Shown here: positions 60,311-64,000 of the stretch, piece after piece
Layout: each line of letters opens with the position of its first letter
How positions within the stretch are numbered: position 1 is the first letter of the stretch
Origin: Sinomicrobium sp.
GTDB taxonomy: Bacteria; Bacteroidota; Bacteroidia; Flavobacteriales; Flavobacteriaceae
Direction: 5' to 3'
Length of the DNA stretch: 64,000 bases
Assembly (NCBI GenBank): GCA_029266035.1
Contig: JAJUFH010000017.1
Location: 1 to 64,000 of the forward strand
Notes under the pieces: model-generated
Told to the model about the DNA's origin: nothing
Database searches by the model: none
Seen by the model: only the letters and a program-made list of their open reading frames with translations
Made by a program: the position numbers and the translations under genes

Positions 60311-60658
60311 TTATTCAATTCCCTGAACAATTTTGTTCCTGTGCTGATGCCCCCATTTTTCCATTGCGGTTAAAACTTCCCCCAAAGTTTCACTATAAGA
60401 AGTCAATTCATACTGAACCGTAACAGGTTTGGTATCGCAGACTGTTCTACTCACTAATCCATTCATTTCCAATTCCTGTAATTCTTTCGATAAAATGCGT
60501 GGAGAAATCCCTGCTTCTCTTGACAACTCATTAAAACCCTTTTTCCCGCTTCGCAAAACCGAAATCAATACCAACTTCCACTTACCGCCTACTATATCAA
60601 GTGTGTCACGTATCGCCAATTTCGCCTTTGCACAACTTTCAACCGTATGTTTTTTCAT
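60311..60658 (-). CDS. HxlR-family transcriptional regulator
   Basis: The protein has 115 residues with the winged-helix pattern of HxlR proteins: CAKAKLAIRDTLDIVGGKWKL, GFNELSREAGISPRILSKEL and VTVQYELTSYSETLGEVLTAM. A Cys near the N-terminus (ESCAKAKL) suits redox or quinone/aldehyde sensing seen in this family. It is divergent from the flavoprotein operon and should control it from the 17-base direct repeats between the two genes. Confidence 0.9.
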   Translation of the reverse strand: MKKHTVESCAKAKLAIRDTLDIVGGKWKLVLISVLRSGKKGFNELSREAGISPRILSKELQELEMNGLVSRTVCDTKPVTVQYELTSYSETLGEVLTAMEKWGHQHRNKIVQGIE

Positions 60659-60659
60659 A

Positions 60660-60694
60660 TACTATCCTTTTTGTAAGTACTATCCTTTTTGTAA
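60660..60694. promoter_or_regulatory. Two direct repeats, probable HxlR operator
   Basis: TACTATCCTTTTTGTAA occurs exactly at 60660-60676 and 60678-60694, 18 bases apart, i.e. nearly two helix turns. It starts 2 bases upstream of the hxlR-like ATG, between divergent genes. Confidence 0.7.
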
Positions 60695-60756
60695 CAGATA
60701 ACAAAGATATAGTATTTATTTGGAACTTTGCATCATAATTCAAAAACAAAAAATAA

Positions 60757-61365
60757 ATGAAAATTTTAAGATTAGTTACCAGTTTTAGAGGGAATGATTC
60801 TCAAAGTTTCCAATTGGGCAATACGGTGGTAGAAATGATAAAGGCTCAATACGAAAATGCAGATATCATTACCAGGAATCTTGCAAAAAATGAAATACCG
60901 CATTTCAACGATGTGCATTTTACCTCATTCATTACACCTGTTGAAAATCTTTCTGATGAATTAAAGAGTGCGGTTTCTCATTCAGACAAAGCCGTTAAAG
61001 AATTAATTGCCTCGGATATAATTGTCATAGACGTACCCATGTACAACTTTTCTATTCCGTCTTCGCTCAAAGCGTGGATAGACCATATAGTGCGTGCCGG
61101 TGTTACATTTAGATATACAGAAAATGGCGTGGAAGGTTTAGTGCAAAATAAAAAGGTATATCTGGCAATTGCTTCGGGAGGCATCTACTCAGAAGGTCCA
61201 ATGAAAGAATATGACCTTACTGAAAAATACATTAAGAATATTCTTGGTTTTATTGGCATTACTGACGTAACTGCATTTAGGGTGGAGGGAGTTGCGATTC
61301 CTGGCATTAAAGAGTCTGCAATGTCTAAAGCCGTTCAGATAGTAGAAAATACATTTTCATTATAA
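60757..61365 (+). CDS. FMN-dependent NADH-azoreductase-like flavoprotein
   Basis: The protein has 202 residues with a flavodoxin-like fold. MKILRLVTSFRGNDSQSFQLG is the FMN-phosphate loop; VPMYNFSIPSSLKAWIDHIVRAG and KKVYLAIASGG are typical of the AzoR family, which reduces quinones and azo dyes with NADH. It is cytosolic and the first gene of the operon under the HxlR-like regulator. Confidence 0.88.
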   Translation: MKILRLVTSFRGNDSQSFQLGNTVVEMIKAQYENADIITRNLAKNEIPHFNDVHFTSFITPVENLSDELKSAVSHSDKAVKELIASDIIVIDVPMYNFSIPSSLKAWIDHIVRAGVTFRYTENGVEGLVQNKKVYLAIASGGIYSEGPMKEYDLTEKYIKNILGFIGITDVTAFRVEGVAIPGIKESAMSKAVQIVENTFSL

Positions 61366-61384
61366 CATTAAAAAAATAAAAATT

Positions 61385-61768
61385 ATGTCAAAAAAAGCAA
61401 TCAAAATTACAGGATGGGCAATGACCATTGTTTTAGCACTTGTATTTACAATGAGTGCCTTTCTGAAACTCACACAAAACGAAATGGCTTTGGCACAGGC
61501 TTCTTCGTTCGGAATTGATGCAACAACGTATCAATTCATTGGAATTATTGAAATTATCTCACTGATACTTTTCCTTATTCCAAGATCAGGAATTTTGGGA
61601 ACACTATTATTAGTTGCCTATTTGGGCGGTGCTATTGTTACTCATTTACAACATCAAGAATCGATAGCAATGGCGGTTACCATTCAAATCCTGCTTTGGG
61701 TTACGGCATTTATCCGTTTCCCCGAACTGAAGCAAAGGATTTTTTCAACTAAAAAAGTACAACAATGA
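61385..61768 (+). CDS. DoxX-family membrane protein
   Basis: The protein has 127 residues and four hydrophobic segments (TGWAMTIVLALVFTMSAFLKL and others). YQFIGIIEIISLILFLIP and LLLVAYLGGAIVTHL match the DoxX family. It is an inner-membrane protein linked to thiol or quinone redox stress in some bacteria. It lies 19 bases after the flavoprotein gene and overlaps the pirin start by four bases. Confidence 0.85.
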   Translation: MSKKAIKITGWAMTIVLALVFTMSAFLKLTQNEMALAQASSFGIDATTYQFIGIIEIISLILFLIPRSGILGTLLLVAYLGGAIVTHLQHQESIAMAVTIQILLWVTAFIRFPELKQRIFSTKKVQQ

Positions 61769-62652
61769 TGATACGCAGAAACATTTCAAAGATAACCCAA
61801 AACCATTGGCATAATGGTTTTTTGGGAACAGGACATAGTGCAATGGCGGTATTGGACGGTGTACCTTACAAAGACAGCGACCCTTTTATTTTGTTTATGG
61901 ACGACAGCCTGAATCTTCCTGGTGGAGAACCCGTAGGCGGAGCACATCCACACGCAGGGTTTGAAACCTTGACCTTGGTTTTGGAGGGCAATGAAAAAGA
62001 TTGGAAAACGGGAAGTTTTGAACTGATGACCGCAGGAAAAGGTATTATCCATACCGAAGAAATCACTTCCGAACAAAAACTTCGTATTCTGCAAGTGTGG
62101 TTAGTACTACCGCCCGAAAAGCGATATACACAGCCTTTCTTACAAAAAATACTCTTGGAAAACGTACCAAAGATTAAAACCGATAAATATGAAATCCGTG
62201 TGTATAGCGGAAGTAGTAACGGATTGACTTCACCACTAAAGAATCATACGCCATTCACTATGGTAGATTACAGACTAGAGAATAACGCTATGGTTATACA
62301 AGAAATTCCATCGCACTACAATGGTTTGGTGTATGTATTAAAAGGCAGTGTAAAAGCAGGCGAAAAAGTCATCAAAGCGGAACAAGCAGGATGGCTTGAC
62401 AAGACAGCCGAAAACGGCACCAGCGAAATTCAATTTAACGCCTTGGAAAACGACACTCATTTTGTGTTATATGCAGGACAACCACATAATGTTCCTGTAG
62501 TTCATCACGGACCTTTTGTCGCTGACTCAATGGAAGACATCGTACAGATGTATAGAAATTTTCGTCAGGGAAAATTTCCGCATTTGAACGATTTGCCTGA
62601 CGAACAAAAAATCACTTCCTTTTCAGAAACGAGTAAATCTATTGTCAATTAA
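61765..62652 (+). CDS. Pirin-family protein
   Basis: The protein has 295 residues and is a bicupin. The N-terminal metal motif is in GGEPVGGAHPHAGFETLTLVLEG with the HxH and the later Glu/His in GIIHTEEIT; the C-terminal cupin domain is degenerate. Bacterial pirins may act as quercetinases or as regulators. It overlaps the DoxX gene by four bases (ATGA type) so translation is coupled. Confidence 0.88.
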   Translation: MMIRRNISKITQNHWHNGFLGTGHSAMAVLDGVPYKDSDPFILFMDDSLNLPGGEPVGGAHPHAGFETLTLVLEGNEKDWKTGSFELMTAGKGIIHTEEITSEQKLRILQVWLVLPPEKRYTQPFLQKILLENVPKIKTDKYEIRVYSGSSNGLTSPLKNHTPFTMVDYRLENNAMVIQEIPSHYNGLVYVLKGSVKAGEKVIKAEQAGWLDKTAENGTSEIQFNALENDTHFVLYAGQPHNVPVVHHGPFVADSMEDIVQMYRNFRQGKFPHLNDLPDEQKITSFSETSKSIVN

Positions 62653-62665
62653 AAACAGAAATAAA

Positions 62666-63004
62666 ATGAATTTCAAACAATATGACGATGGCGAAGAAGG
62701 GAGATTCTTTATCATCTTAGACAACGGAATGGAAGGAGGGTGGATTCAATACAAATGGTTGGACAACGGAAATATTCTTGCTGACGGCACACGGGTATAT
62801 GAAGAATTTAAAGACCAAAAATTGGGCATTCCGCTTTTCAACAGATTGGTGGAGTTTGCGGAAGAAAGGAAAACAAAAATTCATCCGCTATGTCCGTTTG
62901 TGGTCAAAACATTTGCCCGACATCCCGAACTAAAACATCTTTTAGCGGACGATTATTTGCAAGACCAAACAAAAACGACAAACTCAAAGGTTCTACCCGA
63001 TTAA
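62666..63004 (+). CDS. GNAT-type N-acetyltransferase (YjdJ-like)
   Basis: The protein has 112 residues from the ATG at 62666; a TTG 24 bases earlier lies inside the pirin gene. The body NGNILADGTRVYEEFKDQKLG and the C-terminal LFNRLVEFAEERKTKIHPLCPFVVKTFARHPE match the short GCN5-related class named YjdJ. It should bind acetyl-CoA; the substrate is unknown. It is the last gene before the second palindrome. Confidence 0.8.
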   Translation: MNFKQYDDGEEGRFFIILDNGMEGGWIQYKWLDNGNILADGTRVYEEFKDQKLGIPLFNRLVEFAEERKTKIHPLCPFVVKTFARHPELKHLLADDYLQDQTKTTNSKVLPD

Positions 63005-63011
63005 AAGCACA

Positions 63012-63207
63012 GCACATAACAAGCAGTTTGGCAAAAGAGCGGAGTAACGGCTACGTTGAACGTCTATACATTTTATACCGCCAATGCTGTGAGTATTGGC
63101 TTTTTTTACTTAATTTAGCCAACGGCTCACATCATTGGCTACGTTCGTGTAAAACCGAACCTTTCGGCTTTGATTTTCCGCTCCTTCGCCAAGCTGCCGA
63201 AACGTTA
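63012..63207. repeat. Second large palindrome, starting GCACATAAC (inverse of the first)
   Basis: GCACATAAC (63012-63020) is the reverse of the GTTATGTGC that ends the first palindrome. GCAGTTTGGCAAAAGAGCGG and TCCGCTCCTTCGCCAAGCTGC (63023-63043 and 63177-63197) are imperfect inverse arms with three differences over 21 bases. A loop of about 130 bases lies between, with a small hairpin CCGAACCTTTCGG at 63155-63167. An AACGTTAC motif follows at 63200-63207. Confidence 0.55.
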
Positions 63208-63275
63208 CAGGCAATGTTAACGAACCGCCCTAACACTATTTGCCAAATGACAAATTTCCGATAGACAACAATTTC

Positions 63276-63283
63276 TAACTTTG
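63276..63283 (+). promoter_or_regulatory. -7 promoter element of the Crp/Fnr-family gene
   Basis: TAACTTTG is a full match to TAnnTTTG and ends 4 bases before the ATG at 63288, so the transcript should be nearly leaderless or translation starts later. Confidence 0.5.
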
Positions 63284-63287
63284 CTAA

Positions 63288-63857
63288 ATGAAAGAATTTA
63301 TCGAATATGTGTTGCAATACGGCAATTTAAACAAGCAACAAATTGACCTCATTACCAGCAAAGCGACAGAAATTGAACTTTGCAAAGACGATTTTTATTG
63401 GGAAGCTGGAAAAACAGTTAGAAAAATCGGATTTCTTACGGACGGTGTTCTTCGTGTTTATTATTACAACAACAAAGGCGAAGAAATTACACGCTACTTT
63501 ATTGACGAAAACCATTTGATTTTATCGGGTAACACGGTTGACGAAGTTTATACACCTTCCGAATATCTATCAGCAATTACCGACTGCAAAATGGTTGTTT
63601 TCTCGAAGCAAGATTGGAAAGAAATTGGCGAAACCATTATCGGTTGGGACGCTATTATTCAAAAAATAATTACCAAGCATCACAGCGAAAAAATTTCGAG
63701 AAGAAGTGAATTGATTTCCCAAGATGCTAAAGAACGTTATCTTGATTTTATGGAGAAATTCCCAACATTGGTAAATCGTGTACCGTTATCATTTATTGCT
63801 TCATATTTGGGAATTACCCAATCTTCATTAAGCAGAATTAGAAAAAACATTCACTAA
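63288..63857 (+). CDS. Crp/Fnr-family transcriptional regulator
   Basis: The protein has 189 residues. The N-terminal cyclic-nucleotide-binding-like beta domain covers about 15-115 (FYWEAGKTVRKIGFLTDGVLRVYYYN) and the C-terminal winged helix includes PLSFIASYLGITQSSLSRIRK. No cysteine cluster for an Fe-S centre is seen, so it is not a canonical Fnr. It is followed by a perfect palindrome and the start of an aldo/keto reductase gene, which it may control. Confidence 0.9.
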   Translation: MKEFIEYVLQYGNLNKQQIDLITSKATEIELCKDDFYWEAGKTVRKIGFLTDGVLRVYYYNNKGEEITRYFIDENHLILSGNTVDEVYTPSEYLSAITDCKMVVFSKQDWKEIGETIIGWDAIIQKIITKHHSEKISRRSELISQDAKERYLDFMEKFPTLVNRVPLSFIASYLGITQSSLSRIRKNIH

Positions 63858-63869
63858 AATCACTTTTTG

Positions 63870-63884
63870 CCATTTGACAAATGG
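63870..63884. promoter_or_regulatory. Palindrome, possible Crp/Fnr operator
   Basis: CCATTTG-A-CAAATGG has perfect 7-base arms and lies between the regulator stop and the aldo/keto reductase start. A related AAATGACAAATTT lies before the regulator itself (about 63245-63257). Confidence 0.55.
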
Positions 63885-63937
63885 TTTCATTTTTTATTAA
63901 GCAACCTTTGTAGTGTCAAACTTTAAACAAGAAAAAA

Positions 63938-64000
63938 ATGAAATCAAGAAAATTAGGAAACAGCGGATTAGAAGTGTCTGCATTGGGTTTTGGAGCAATG
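63938..64000 (+). CDS. Aldo/keto reductase, N-terminal end only
   Basis: The 21 residues read MKSRKLGNSGLEVSALGFGA, a textbook start of an aldo/keto reductase (the first strand and turn of the TIM barrel). The gene runs off the window. It follows the Crp/Fnr-like gene and the palindrome and is likely a target of that regulator. Confidence 0.85.
   Translation, partial: MKSRKLGNSGLEVSALGFGAM

Overview
The window looks like the chromosome of a member of the Bacteroidota, most likely Flavobacteriaceae. The signs are a SusC/SusD uptake locus with an ECF sigma/FecR pair, several DUF4369/TlpA-type lipoproteins, a YbiT-like ABC-F ATPase, a 7TM-HD phosphohydrolase, and promoters of the Bacteroidota form TTTG-N20-TAnnTTTG. 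No species can be named from the sequence alone.

Layout. 1-3.0 kb: the tail of an IS1595-type transposase, a JAB-type toxin-like protein with a small lipoprotein behind it (possible toxin/immunity pair), then an OmpA-like protein and a helix-hairpin-helix membrane protein. 3.1-36.4 kb: ordinary chromosome with an ABC-F protein, transaldolase, SDR, an MRJP-like protein, class I ribonucleotide reductase (nrdBA), an EreA/ChaN-like protein, and the minus-strand locus sigma - FecR - SusC - SusD - inactive metallopeptidase-like lipoprotein - TlpA lipoprotein. It continues with a metallo-beta-lactamase-fold hydrolase, pheT, katG, a truncated globin, an MFS transporter, a PgpH-like phosphohydrolase and tRNA-Ser/tRNA-Pro.

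36.4-58.9 kb is a genomic island of about 22.5 kb inserted in the 3' end of tRNA-Pro. A 14-bp copy of the tRNA end and a copy of a 24-bp repeat lie at both ends, and a tyrosine recombinase lies next to the tRNA. The island carries an AbiEi/AbiEii-type pair behind a promoter with an operator, an IS21-family element that has cut off the start of a kelch-SSS (mutarotase/symporter) gene, and a sialate O-acetylesterase. It also holds a nine-gene minus-strand operon that joins RND/TolC efflux to a periplasmic thiol-reducing set (split DsbD, three TlpA-like proteins, one of them frameshifted). A GH16 glucanase-like lipoprotein follows. The native tRNA terminator now lies beyond the far end of the island.

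59.1-64 kb: a second tyrosine recombinase broken by a two-base deletion, then a block of small stress/redox genes (HxlR regulator, azoreductase-like flavoprotein, DoxX, pirin, GNAT). Two large palindromic structures bracket this block, and their GTTATGTGC ends are inverted relative to each other, which suggests a cassette-like unit. A Crp/Fnr regulator and the start of an aldo/keto reductase end the window.
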